Assembly: GCA_016177735.1 (NCBI GenBank)
Contig: JACOUS010000018.1
Span: forward strand, 145,297-209,296
Origin: Ignavibacteriales bacterium
GTDB taxonomy: Bacteria > Bacteroidota > Ignavibacteria > Ignavibacteriales > Melioribacteraceae
DNA: 64,000 nucleotides
Reading direction: 5' to 3'
Part shown: in pieces, positions 44,384-53,095 of the stretch
How the letters are laid out: each line of letters begins with the position of its first letter
Numbering within the stretch: the first letter of the stretch is position 1
The notes under the pieces: generated by a model
What the model saw: the letters and a program-made list of their open reading frames with translations, nothing else
The model's database searches: none
Told to the model about the DNA's origin: nothing
Made by a program: the position numbers and the translations under genes

Positions 44384-45544
44384 TCAATCCGGGTAATCCA
44401 CGATAACAATTTTAAACTCATTTGCCGCAGAAGCTTCTTTCAAAATGCTTTCGACTTCGAAAGGATCGGACGGATTAGTAATGTGGAGTAAATTTTTTTC
44501 GAAGCCGGCAAGAAGATGCCGCAATAATTTTTTGTTGATCGGCTGACCGCCGGTTGAAGCGGCTTGCTTGTTATAAAAGACTACAACTTTAATTGGAAGT
44601 TCTCGTTGTAATAATTCAATTAATCCGATTGTACCGGCAGAGATGAAACCGAAATCGCCGGTGAGCGCCCAAACATTTTTGCTGCCGGAAAGATAAGCGC
44701 CGATTGCAAGCGGGATACTTCCGCCCATGTAAGTAATAATATCAACGCAATCGTACGGCGGAAAAGCAAACACACCGAGACCGCTTGTATCGCCGGTAAC
44801 AATTTCACCGCGGAAGTTTTGGAATATTTTAAAGAACGGTTCGTATTTGAGCGCAATATTTTTTGCTCTTTCGGGAAATTGATTCGGTGCAGTCGGAAGT
44901 TCGGGTTTCGAAATTGAAAAAGGATCGCCGCCGAGTTTGCGCGCAATGTAAACTCTGTACTGGTAATCGGAAAGCATCGGATGAACAACATGAGAATAAA
45001 CATCGCGCTTGAAAGAAAATTGTTTTTTCAAATTTGGTTTCTGTTCAAACGAAACTTCGTTATTGATTTCAAGCGAATTAATAATTACAACAACCGGCAG
45101 TTTCTTTTGTTCGGAAAGCTCGAATGCGGAAATTATGTGATCATAAATTTTTGTTGTGCCGGCTTGAATGTAATTAACCGGCAAAGCTTGCAGAATTGGC
45201 GCTGCTTCAAGAATGCTGTCGGAATGTTTCCCGCTTTTGTCTTCAAACAAAAGTGTTACAAATCCGGCGGTAATCGATGAATAAATTGCATCGGTAACGC
45301 TGTTCATTGCTTTCATGAAGCCGTGTGTTTTCATTAACGATGCGGATCTTTTTCCGCAGATGCTTGCGCTGTGAGCAATTGTGAATGCCGATTCTTCGTG
45401 AAAAGAAAATTTGTTATTCCTTAAACTCAGTTCGTTGTATGCAAGAAAAGTATCCGATCCGCCGTAGCCGGGAACGTGCGTTACTACTTCAACGCCGAGG
45501 TCAATCAATGCTTGTGCAATTGCACGTGAAGCCGTTGTTTTCAT
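44384..45544 (-). CDS. IorA-like thiamine diphosphate enzyme lacking ferredoxin domain
   Basis: The start is the ATG at 45544, ten bases after the MscS stop; a GTG at 45583 would overlap that gene. The 386-residue protein has the two TPP-fold halves of the indolepyruvate ferredoxin oxidoreductase alpha subunit. The N-terminal Pyr half carries HVPGYGGSDTFLAYNEL and FHEESAFTIAHSAS; the C-terminal PP half carries GDTSGLGVFAFPPYD, MGGSIPLAIGAYL and GDFGFISAGTIGL. The C-terminal ferredoxin domain of IorA is absent and no IorB gene is adjacent. It may be a 2-oxoacid decarboxylase-like or reductase relative; the substrate is open. Confidence 0.8.
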   Translation of the reverse strand: MKTTASRAIAQALIDLGVEVVTHVPGYGGSDTFLAYNELSLRNNKFSFHEESAFTIAHSASICGKRSASLMKTHGFMKAMNSVTDAIYSSITAGFVTLLFEDKSGKHSDSILEAAPILQALPVNYIQAGTTKIYDHIISAFELSEQKKLPVVVIINSLEINNEVSFEQKPNLKKQFSFKRDVYSHVVHPMLSDYQYRVYIARKLGGDPFSISKPELPTAPNQFPERAKNIALKYEPFFKIFQNFRGEIVTGDTSGLGVFAFPPYDCVDIITYMGGSIPLAIGAYLSGSKNVWALTGDFGFISAGTIGLIELLQRELPIKVVVFYNKQAASTGGQPINKKLLRHLLAGFEKNLLHITNPSDPFEVESILKEASAANEFKIVIVDYPD

Positions 45545-45554
45545 AAAATGTATA

Positions 45555-46769
45555 TTAGTTTTTAGTGGTGTCTCTAAAATCACTGCCGGACGGATTTTGA
45601 AATATTCTCAAATCAAATTGCGGAATAACTGCAAGCAGATGATCGAATATATCCGATTGAATATTTTCGTATTCGAGCCAGTTGGTTGTTTTTGCGAACA
45701 CATAAATTTCTATGGGCAATCCTTCCGAGCCGGGCGGAAGCTGACGCACCATAAAGGTCAAATCTTTCCGCAAGTCTTCGCGTTCTTTTAAATATTCTGT
45801 TACGTACGCACGGAATGTTCCGATGTTGGTAAGCTTTCTTCCATCAACGAGGATTTTTTCGTCATATTTTTTTTCCTCGTTGTACTTCTTTATCTCGTCA
45901 CGTTTTTGTTTAACATAATCTTTGATCAAAGCAAAACTTGTAAAGCGGTCGAGCATTTCTTCCGAACAGAATTTAATTGTTGATTGGTCGATAAAAATAG
46001 AACGTTTAATTCTTCTGCCGCCGGTTAAAGTCATTCCGCGCCAATTCTTAAATGAATCTTCGATCAATTTATAAGTCGGGATAACTGTAATAGTTTTATC
46101 CCAGTTTTGAATCTTCACAACATTGAGCGAAATATCGATAACTTGTCCATCGGCGCCGTACTTCGGTACTTCAATCCAATCGCCGATTTTAACAAGATCG
46201 TACGAAGAGATTTGAATGCTTGCCACGAAAGAAAGAATCGTGTCGCGGAAAACGAGAGCAAGTATTGCCGTCAGTGCGCCGAGCCCGGTTAAAATTGTCC
46301 ACGGCGATTCACCAACAAGCGTACCGATAATCATCACAAATCCGAAAATGAAAACGATGATGATGAAAACTTCGATGTACCCTTTGATGGGACGCTCTTT
46401 GAATTTTTCCGTACGCTGGTAGTAATCGCTTAACGAATTAAGAACTGCGGAAATGGAGATCACAAAAGTGAAAATAACAAGCGAGCCGATAAGCCGGTTC
46501 AAAAGATTTTTATATTCGGGCAAAAGGTATGTGTAGTTTGCAATCACCCAAAGCGGCGCGAGATACGAAATCCGCGAAAGAAATTTAGATGTGAACAGTA
46601 CATCGTCTATTTCTGTTTTGGTACTTTTAATCAGTTGGCGGAAAATTCTTAGAACAATTTTTTTCATTACAAAATAGGAGAGCAAAGAAAGAATAATAAC
46701 AAGAAGGAATTTCATATTGTTATCGAGCCACGGTGTTGATTTAATCCAGTTGCGAATTTGTTCGATCAT
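45555..46769 (-). CDS. MscS-family mechanosensitive channel (YbdG-like)
   Basis: The start chosen is the ATG at 46769; a TTG at 46802 is possible. The 404-residue protein has about five N-terminal membrane segments and an MscS pore-lining helix and beta domain around GLGALTAILALVFRDTILSF and DLVKIGDWIEVPKYGADGQV. A large C-terminal cytosolic part includes an YbdG-type insertion (DGRKLTNIGTFRAYVTEYL). It likely releases solutes on osmotic downshock. Confidence 0.9.
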   Translation of the reverse strand: MIEQIRNWIKSTPWLDNNMKFLLVIILSLLSYFVMKKIVLRIFRQLIKSTKTEIDDVLFTSKFLSRISYLAPLWVIANYTYLLPEYKNLLNRLIGSLVIFTFVISISAVLNSLSDYYQRTEKFKERPIKGYIEVFIIIVFIFGFVMIIGTLVGESPWTILTGLGALTAILALVFRDTILSFVASIQISSYDLVKIGDWIEVPKYGADGQVIDISLNVVKIQNWDKTITVIPTYKLIEDSFKNWRGMTLTGGRRIKRSIFIDQSTIKFCSEEMLDRFTSFALIKDYVKQKRDEIKKYNEEKKYDEKILVDGRKLTNIGTFRAYVTEYLKEREDLRKDLTFMVRQLPPGSEGLPIEIYVFAKTTNWLEYENIQSDIFDHLLAVIPQFDLRIFQNPSGSDFRDTTKN

Positions 46770-46918
46770 TATTCGATCAATTTTATGATTGACACGGTTC
46801 AAAGTTACAAAATTTTATTTATCGGAACTCTCCGGGAATTATTTAGCAATTTATCGAAGGTTCGATGGGAAGAAAATTATTATCTTACGCTCCGTTTTTT
46901 AGAAAGGCAAAAACATAA

Positions 46919-47818
46919 ATGCACAAGAAAAATTTAACGGCATTTTTATCTTGGGTTGCAATTTGCATTATCTGGGGTACAACATATCTCGCAATACGGG
47001 TTGGAGTAGAAGATTTGCCGCCGATTCTGTTTTCCGGGTTAAGATGGCTTATTGCCGGACCAATTCTGTTGTCCATCTTAAAATATAGAGGAATGGCATT
47101 CCCCAAAAAATCCGATTTAGTTCCAATTATGATTATCGGTTTGGCTTTACTTGGTCTCGGCAATGGGCTTGTAGTTTTTGCCGAGCAGTGGATACCGAGC
47201 GGATTGACTGCATTGCTGATAACAACTGTTCCGTTTTGGATTGTTGGAATTGAATCTTTGAGTCCGAGTAAAACAAAAGTGAATTTTAAAATTATGGTTG
47301 GTTTATCGCTTGGTTTAGTAGGAGTCGGAATAATTTTCGGCACTGATTTAAAAACATTATTCGATCCGCAATATTTAACCGGCGTAATCGGGATTATGGT
47401 TGCAATAATCGGATGGAGCGCCGGAACAGTTTACTCGAAACACAAAAAAGTTAACGTTCATCCGCTGATGAGTGCATCGGTGCAAATGACAGTTTCCGGT
47501 GCAGTGTTGAGTCTGCTCGGTTTGGCTCTCGGCGAGGTTGATAAATTTAATTTTACCGCAGAAAGTTTTGCGGCATTTACTTATCTAATTATTGTTGGTG
47601 CGCTGATAGCTTATTCAGCTTACATTTATGCAATAGCACACTTGCCGATTTCATTTGTTTCGACTTATGCGTATGTGAATCCGATAATTGCATTGTTTCT
47701 TGGCTGGCTTGTTTTGGATGAAAAAATAAATACCACAATAATTGTTGCGGCAGTAATCATTTTGATAGGTGTTGCTGTTGTGAAAAAGGGAACGGAAAGT
47801 TTGAAGAGCGAGAATTAA
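46919..47818 (+). CDS. EamA/DMT-family transporter
   Basis: The 299-residue protein has ten membrane helices in two EamA repeats (AICIIWGTTYLAIRVGVEDL in the first, MVAIIGWSAGTVYSKHKKV at the second). The family exports amino acids and other metabolites. The 3' end converges with the following gene with ten bases between. Confidence 0.9.
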   Translation: MHKKNLTAFLSWVAICIIWGTTYLAIRVGVEDLPPILFSGLRWLIAGPILLSILKYRGMAFPKKSDLVPIMIIGLALLGLGNGLVVFAEQWIPSGLTALLITTVPFWIVGIESLSPSKTKVNFKIMVGLSLGLVGVGIIFGTDLKTLFDPQYLTGVIGIMVAIIGWSAGTVYSKHKKVNVHPLMSASVQMTVSGAVLSLLGLALGEVDKFNFTAESFAAFTYLIIVGALIAYSAYIYAIAHLPISFVSTYAYVNPIIALFLGWLVLDEKINTTIIVAAVIILIGVAVVKKGTESLKSEN

Positions 47819-47828
47819 TCGGCGGGAA

Positions 47829-48485
47829 TTATTTTGCATAAAGTCCGCCGGTTTCGCTCAGCCAGCCGGCAATTTTTTCAACCGCAGAATTTACGTTGCT
47901 ATCAGAAACATCCAGTTCCATTTTGGGCAGTATCGATTCGCGGTAAATTTTTCTAAGTTCGTTCTGCTCTTCAACAAATAACTGAAGCTGATCGTACTGC
48001 GCCGGATTGCCCGAAATTTTTATTCTTTCTTTTCGAGCTTCGGCAAAAGATTCTGTTGTGCGTGTGCAAAGCACGATGTGGAAACCAAGTTTATCGAGTC
48101 TGTTTTCAAGCCATCTGAAATCGTAATCTCGTCCTTTATATTTTTTTTGATAGAGTTTTGTCGAGAGATGAAATCTGTCGATAATCCACGAATAATATTT
48201 CTGCAGTTCGAAGAGGTGCGCCCATGTTCTGTAAGTTTCGAGCGCCATTTCCTCTTCTTCGCGGTTGAAATTTATTAAACCACGTCCCCACGGAAAATTT
48301 GTAAACGCGCACCATTCGGCAGAGATAATAGGTGAGTGGTAGCGGTATTTGCGAGGTCCAACAATTTGGGGATGTTCATTCAATGCAAACGCTATTTCCG
48401 TTTTCAGTGTTAAACGTGTTCCTTCCAAAATAATTTTAGGGCAAAGTTTTTGTCCGTGCGGATTTGCAGAATCAGGATTGTTCAT
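47829..48485 (-). CDS. Thymidylate-kinase-like protein with degenerate P-loop
   Basis: The 218-residue protein keeps the outline of dNMP/nucleoside kinases: an N-terminal strand-loop (KIILEGTRLTLKTEIAFAL), a central IIDRFHLST resembling the DR-x-x-x-S motif, and a C-terminal strand HIVLCTRTTESF. The P-loop lacks the second Gly and the GK[ST] order (EGTRLTLKTE instead of EGxxGxGKTT), so ATP binding may be altered or lost. It forms a pair with the secreted-protein gene two bases upstream. Confidence 0.6.
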   Translation of the reverse strand: MNNPDSANPHGQKLCPKIILEGTRLTLKTEIAFALNEHPQIVGPRKYRYHSPIISAEWCAFTNFPWGRGLINFNREEEEMALETYRTWAHLFELQKYYSWIIDRFHLSTKLYQKKYKGRDYDFRWLENRLDKLGFHIVLCTRTTESFAEARKERIKISGNPAQYDQLQLFVEEQNELRKIYRESILPKMELDVSDSNVNSAVEKIAGWLSETGGLYAK

Positions 48486-48487
48486 TT

Positions 48488-48916
48488 CTAATTAACGTTT
48501 AATAGTAAGTAACCTGAGTTAGTTTTAACGAATGTAAAAGTTGTGGTGAGTTTCTGATCGCCGCTTAAAAAAGTTACATCGAGCAAATAAAGTTCTGAGC
48601 TGTCGGTTTTTTTGTTCTCGAACTTACCAAAATCATACTTATTGCTGAGATCGAGCAATGCGGAAATCTTTTTGCAGACTCTTTTTACCTGATTAATCTC
48701 GTCTTTATTCGAAGGATCAAAATGAGCTTTCATGTTTCTGTTTTGGTCTTCGCCGGAATATGCAATTAATACGGCAGCTTTATCAAAAGATTTTTCTTTG
48801 CTGAATGAAAACAATTGTGTTAGGTTATTTTTTAATGAACTCTCAATATTATTTTGTGCATACAACGAAGCGGCGGCAAAGAATAAAAGCAAAAGGGCAG
48901 TTTGTATCTTTTTCAT
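48488..48916 (-). CDS. Small secreted protein of unknown function
   Basis: The 142-residue protein has a signal peptide (KIQTALLLLFFAAASLYAQ). The mature part is a compact alpha/beta segment (TQLFSFSKEKSFDKAAVLIA, ELYLLDVTFLSGDQKLTTTF) without a family I recognise; its size and strand pattern suggest an NTF2/DUF4783-like fold. It lies two bases before the kinase-like gene. Confidence 0.75.
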   Translation of the reverse strand: MKKIQTALLLLFFAAASLYAQNNIESSLKNNLTQLFSFSKEKSFDKAAVLIAYSGEDQNRNMKAHFDPSNKDEINQVKRVCKKISALLDLSNKYDFGKFENKKTDSSELYLLDVTFLSGDQKLTTTFTFVKTNSGYLLLNVN

Positions 48917-49013
48917 TTTGGTTCTCTTTCAGTTAATGTTCAAAAAGTTCTACATCTGCTGCCGGTTAAAGTTTCATACGCTTTGATACGGGTCAATACT
49001 TGAATCAATGCAA

Positions 49014-49155
49014 ATAGCGGCTAAAGCCTTTTTAGTTTTTTTATATTATCCCACGACGTAAACGTCTTGGCAATTTTGTAACAGTGAAGCAATTGCCGCT
49101 ATCCCGCTTATTTGCGGGCTAGCCCGACCTTCGGCGGGCTAGCTTTAGATAGCGG
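49014..49155. repeat. Composite REP/BIME-like hairpin cluster
   Basis: The gap contains ggct-aa-agcc (49019-49028), gacgt-aa-acgtc (49055-49066), cccgc/gcggg (49103-49118) and a perfect 9-bp stem gctagcccg/cgggctagc (49118-49143). An outer pair ccgctat/atagcgg (49096-49102 and 49149-49155) encloses the last two. The word atagcgg plus ctaaag repeats at both ends of the cluster. It lies between the secreted-protein and AMP nucleosidase genes. Confidence 0.7.
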
Positions 49156-49209
49156 TTATTTTCTAAAACCAAAATAGTAGTTTAGGATTTTAGTCCCCGT
49201 TCGTTTTAG

Positions 49210-49986
49210 TCAATACGTAAAATGTTTTATCTGCTCGCCCTTCTTGCCGATTTCGGTCATCGCTTCGATTCCGATTTCGATGTGAAGATCCGCAAATTTT
49301 TGTGTAACAATTTTATCGGATTGTTCCGTTTTAACTCCTTCGGGAATCATGGGCAGATCCGAGACAAGCAGCAAAGCGCCGCGTGCTATTTGATTTGCAT
49401 GACCAACAATAAATAGTGTAGCCGTTTCCATGTCAATTCCAATGGCACCGAGTTTCTTCAAATATTTTTTGAAGTTCAAGTCCCACTCCCAAACGCGTCT
49501 GTTGGTTGTGTAAATTACACCGGTTCTGTAATCGATTTTTCTTTGTATGATTTTATCCGAAACAAATTTGTGCAATTTGAATGAAGGAAGTGCCGGCACT
49601 TCGGGCGGAAAATAATCATCGCTTGTACCTTCGCCTCTGATTGCGGCAATCGGCAGAATGAAATGTCCGATCTCCGTTGAATGTTTCAGACCTCCGCATT
49701 TGCCGAGAAACAGTGTGGCTTTTGGAGAACGCGCAACAAGCAAATCCATAATTGTAGCGGCATTTGCCGAACCGATTCCAAAGTTGATGATTGACAACCC
49801 TTGATTATTTGTTGCGGTTTGCATCGGGTGTCCGATTCCCTGAATATCGCAGTTAAATCTTTCAGCAAATTTTGTTACGTAGTTGTGGAAGTTTGTCAAT
49901 AATAAATAGTCGCCGAACTGGTCTATATTGGTTCCGGTGTAACGCGGCAGCCAATTTTTTGCAATTTGTAATTTTGTTTTCATCAT
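49210..49986 (-). CDS. amn: AMP nucleosidase (Amn-like)
   Basis: The 258-residue protein lacks the N-terminal domain of E. coli Amn and matches the short Amn-like nucleoside phosphorylase family (TIGR01721). It has INFGIGSANAATIMDLL, FLGKCGGLKHSTEIGHFILP, IRGEGTSDDYFPPEVPALPS, IDMETATLF and LVSDLPMIPEGVKTEQSD. It hydrolyses AMP to adenine and ribose 5-phosphate. Confidence 0.92.
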   Translation of the reverse strand: MMKTKLQIAKNWLPRYTGTNIDQFGDYLLLTNFHNYVTKFAERFNCDIQGIGHPMQTATNNQGLSIINFGIGSANAATIMDLLVARSPKATLFLGKCGGLKHSTEIGHFILPIAAIRGEGTSDDYFPPEVPALPSFKLHKFVSDKIIQRKIDYRTGVIYTTNRRVWEWDLNFKKYLKKLGAIGIDMETATLFIVGHANQIARGALLLVSDLPMIPEGVKTEQSDKIVTQKFADLHIEIGIEAMTEIGKKGEQIKHFTY

Positions 49987-49998
49987 ATATAAAAAAGT

Positions 49999-50592
49999 TT
50001 ATTTGAATTCGATTCGTTCCAAACGGCTTGTAAGTTTTGTGCTTCTCTGCTGAAAAAGATTATCAATTTTAATTACGAGCAATGCAAACAAGTATCCTAC
50101 AATCGAGCCGATGACTGCACCGCCGAATATATCGGAAGGGTAATGTACCCCAACATACGGGCGCGATAATGCAACTATGAATGCAGCAACCAGCAGTATC
50201 CATTTTATTCTCGGAAAAATTTTGCCGAAGTAAAAAGCCGCCGCAAAATTATTTACGGCATGTGATGATGGAAACGAAAAAGAACTTGTACAGCCCACAA
50301 GAATGTTTACATCCGGTAAAACGTTACATGGGCGTACACGTTCAAAAAGGTTTTTCAAAAGAGTACTGCTGGCTTGGTCTGATATGACGACGAGCAAAAT
50401 GGTCATCAACGTTGCAATCTTGCCGATTCTTCCCCCTTTGAAAAAAGAAATTAACAGAAGAATTAAGTAAGTTAGGTACCAGTTTTTTACATCGGTAATA
50501 AAGACGAAGAATTTATCAAAGAGAGGGTTTGATATTGTGCCGTTGATAAAATAAAACACGGCAACATCTATTTGATAGAGGGCATCCGCCAT
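49999..50592 (-). CDS. PAP2-family membrane phosphatase
   Basis: The 197-residue protein has about five membrane helices. It has the three phosphatase motifs: KNLFERVRP, FSFPSSHAVNNF and SRPYVGVHYPSD. It probably dephosphorylates undecaprenyl diphosphate or a phospholipid. It lies 12 bases upstream of the AMP nucleosidase gene on the same strand. Confidence 0.92.
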   Translation of the reverse strand: MADALYQIDVAVFYFINGTISNPLFDKFFVFITDVKNWYLTYLILLLISFFKGGRIGKIATLMTILLVVISDQASSTLLKNLFERVRPCNVLPDVNILVGCTSSFSFPSSHAVNNFAAAFYFGKIFPRIKWILLVAAFIVALSRPYVGVHYPSDIFGGAVIGSIVGYLFALLVIKIDNLFQQRSTKLTSRLERIEFK

Positions 50593-50727
50593 TTATTCCT
50601 TTTTGATTATTTTTATAAAAATTCTTATTTATCTAAAGTTTACTTTGCAAAATACCAAAAAATAATAATTAAGTTGGTTTTTAAGTTAGCATAATAATAT
50701 TGATAGTTCTCATAAATAAGGGCAATA

Positions 50728-52992
50728 TTGTTGAGTGATTTTACAAGCACACAGACAGTGAATAAGGATAACAAGAGTACTCTGGAGCTAAAGCTTAAAG
50801 AGTACGTAAAAGAAGAAAACAGAAAAATTATAATAGGTCCATTCCAATCCTTAGCCAAATTTACTGCATTTGCGGGAATAGTATCCCTAATTTTCGAAGT
50901 AAGATTTTTTACGCAGCACAGTGTTGAAGTTTATGTTTCCCGTATCTCTTCGGTATTAATTGCATTTCTCTTGCTGTTACTTTCCAACACTCGTTTCGGT
51001 AAAAGATATTCAGTCATATTAATCCATATCCTTCTTATTTCGATTATCGGCACGTTTGGATTAATGATTTATTTGTATCCGCAGACTCTCATTTTTAATT
51101 CTCACATAATAAGTCTGATAATTTTTACTGCAGCACTCTTTCTCAGCTGGGAAGTTACCAACCAAATTATTGTTGCTATCTATTACAATATTGTATTTGC
51201 CTCTTCGATACTCTTCAACAGCAAAGCAGTTTACATGCTGCCGAATATGGTGGAATCTGTAATTCTTGTTTTGATAATCAGTGTGATGGCTATTGTTGCA
51301 AGCTACATAAATTATCGTTTGAGGCACGAAGCCTGGTTAAAAGGTTTTGAGGTTGCGCTTTCCGAAAAGAAATTTAGAAACATTTTTGAAAATTCTGCCG
51401 AAGGCGTTTTCCAAATTACTTCTCAAGGAAAACTGTTGACCGTCAACCCGGCATTTGTAAAAATTCACGGATATGCAAATGAAGACGAAGTAATGAAGTT
51501 GAATATGATCAACAACTTTTTCATTCGAAAATCTGATTGGGAACTGCTGGAAAAGCTTTTGGAAAAGCAAGGCAAAGTTAGAAATTACCGTGTTCAGTTT
51601 CATAAGAAAGACGGTTCGGAAATGACTATCCGGATGAATGTAAAAATAAATATTAATGACGAAGACAACTCGGCATTTTATGAAGGAAGCGTTCAGGATA
51701 TAACACAGCAAGTGCTTGCCGAAAATGAAAGACAAAAAGCTCTCGAAGCTTTACGCCAGGAAAAATTAAGAGCCGATACAACCGCAAAGAAAGCTCTGCA
51801 AGAAAGTAATTACAAAACAAGATTTCTCGCCAACATGAGTCATGAAGTCCGCACGCCGATGAATTCCGTGATGGGATTTCTGACTTTGATTGAGAATGAT
51901 CTGTTTGAAGATAAAGACGAACTTAAAAATTTTGCGCGCGATGCACGTTATGCCGCGGAGTCTCTGCTCGACATTATCAACAACATACTCGATATATCAA
52001 AAATTGAAGCCGGCAAAATGGACCTTGACGAAGTTGAATTTGATATACGCGAAGAAATTCAAAAAGTGTTGTCGATCATTAATCAAGCGGCAAAACAAAA
52101 AGCTATTTCTTTGGAAACAAATATTGCAGATGAAGTTCCCAATTTTTTGTTTGGTGATCCTACAAGATATAGACAGATAATCTTAAACTTGATGAGCAAC
52201 GCAGTTAAGTTTACCGATTACGGAAAAATTTCTCTTTCGATTTCTGTGAATTCCAAAGTAGAAAATCTTGTTGAACTTCTCACTTCAGTTGAAGATACGG
52301 GGCACGGAATACCAAACGAAAAAATCCAAATGTTGTTTGAACCGTATGTACAGGTAAGAAACAAAAAAGGAAAGAAAGAAGGAACCGGTTTGGGACTTGT
52401 AATTTCCAAAGAATTTGTGAAATTGATGCAAGGCGAAATAAAAGTAGAAAGTAAAATCGGAAGCGGAAGTAAATTCTATTTTACGGCAAAGATGAAATTA
52501 CAAAACGGAGTTCCGGCAGAAACTACCGAAGAGTTGGTTAACATCGAAGAAGAAAAAGATGAAATTGAACTCAACCCGGAATTGCCGGTAAAAATTGAAA
52601 AACAAGACGCGCAAACAAAGAAAAGAATTTTACTTGTTGAAGATAATCCGATCAGCCAAAATCTTGAAATGAAAATTTTAAGAGAAGTCGGTTATGATGT
52701 AGAAGCAGTTTCGAATGGATACGACGCGATTGAGGCTGCAAAGACCGGCGTATTTAATCTTGTGCTGATGGATGTTGAGATGACCGATATGGACGGAATT
52801 ACCGCCACCAAAAAAATCAGGGAAATTGTAGGTGATATTGGTAAAGTACCGATCATTGCAGTTACCGCTCACTCAAGTATGAAAGACAGAGAAAAATGTC
52901 TTGCAGCCGGAATGGATGATTATATTGCTAAACCGATCAACATTCACTTCTTAAAATTAACGATTGACCAGTGGCTCAATGCCAAACGTTAA
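50728..52992 (+). CDS. Hybrid sensor histidine kinase/response regulator
   Basis: The start is a TTG at 50728 with aggg nearby. The 754-residue protein has five to six N-terminal membrane helices (about 50-200), then a PAS domain (FRNIFENSAEGVFQITSQGK). A short coiled coil leads to the HisKA motif NMSHEVRTPMNSVMGF, a HATPase (EGTGLGLVISKEF), and a C-terminal receiver with phosphoacceptor Asp in LVLMDVEMTDMDG. The stimulus is not evident, and no partner regulator is adjacent. Confidence 0.92.
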   Translation: MLSDFTSTQTVNKDNKSTLELKLKEYVKEENRKIIIGPFQSLAKFTAFAGIVSLIFEVRFFTQHSVEVYVSRISSVLIAFLLLLLSNTRFGKRYSVILIHILLISIIGTFGLMIYLYPQTLIFNSHIISLIIFTAALFLSWEVTNQIIVAIYYNIVFASSILFNSKAVYMLPNMVESVILVLIISVMAIVASYINYRLRHEAWLKGFEVALSEKKFRNIFENSAEGVFQITSQGKLLTVNPAFVKIHGYANEDEVMKLNMINNFFIRKSDWELLEKLLEKQGKVRNYRVQFHKKDGSEMTIRMNVKININDEDNSAFYEGSVQDITQQVLAENERQKALEALRQEKLRADTTAKKALQESNYKTRFLANMSHEVRTPMNSVMGFLTLIENDLFEDKDELKNFARDARYAAESLLDIINNILDISKIEAGKMDLDEVEFDIREEIQKVLSIINQAAKQKAISLETNIADEVPNFLFGDPTRYRQIILNLMSNAVKFTDYGKISLSISVNSKVENLVELLTSVEDTGHGIPNEKIQMLFEPYVQVRNKKGKKEGTGLGLVISKEFVKLMQGEIKVESKIGSGSKFYFTAKMKLQNGVPAETTEELVNIEEEKDEIELNPELPVKIEKQDAQTKKRILLVEDNPISQNLEMKILREVGYDVEAVSNGYDAIEAAKTGVFNLVLMDVEMTDMDGITATKKIREIVGDIGKVPIIAVTAHSSMKDREKCLAAGMDDYIAKPINIHFLKLTIDQWLNAKR

Positions 52993-53000
52993 TATGTAAA

Positions 53001-53091
53001 ATGGAAAACGGAAGAATTCTATTATATATTCAAGCCTGCATGCATTTATTCATTCATACATCTTTAACATTTACCATCTTCCATTTTCCAT
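53001..53091. repeat. Inverted repeat between convergent genes
   Basis: Arms atggaaaacggaag (53001-53014) and cttccattttccat (53078-53091) match at 13 of 14 positions. They sit between the converging hybrid kinase and rocD genes and may act as a transcript-ending or stabilising hairpin. Confidence 0.55.
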
Positions 53092-53095
53092 AACA

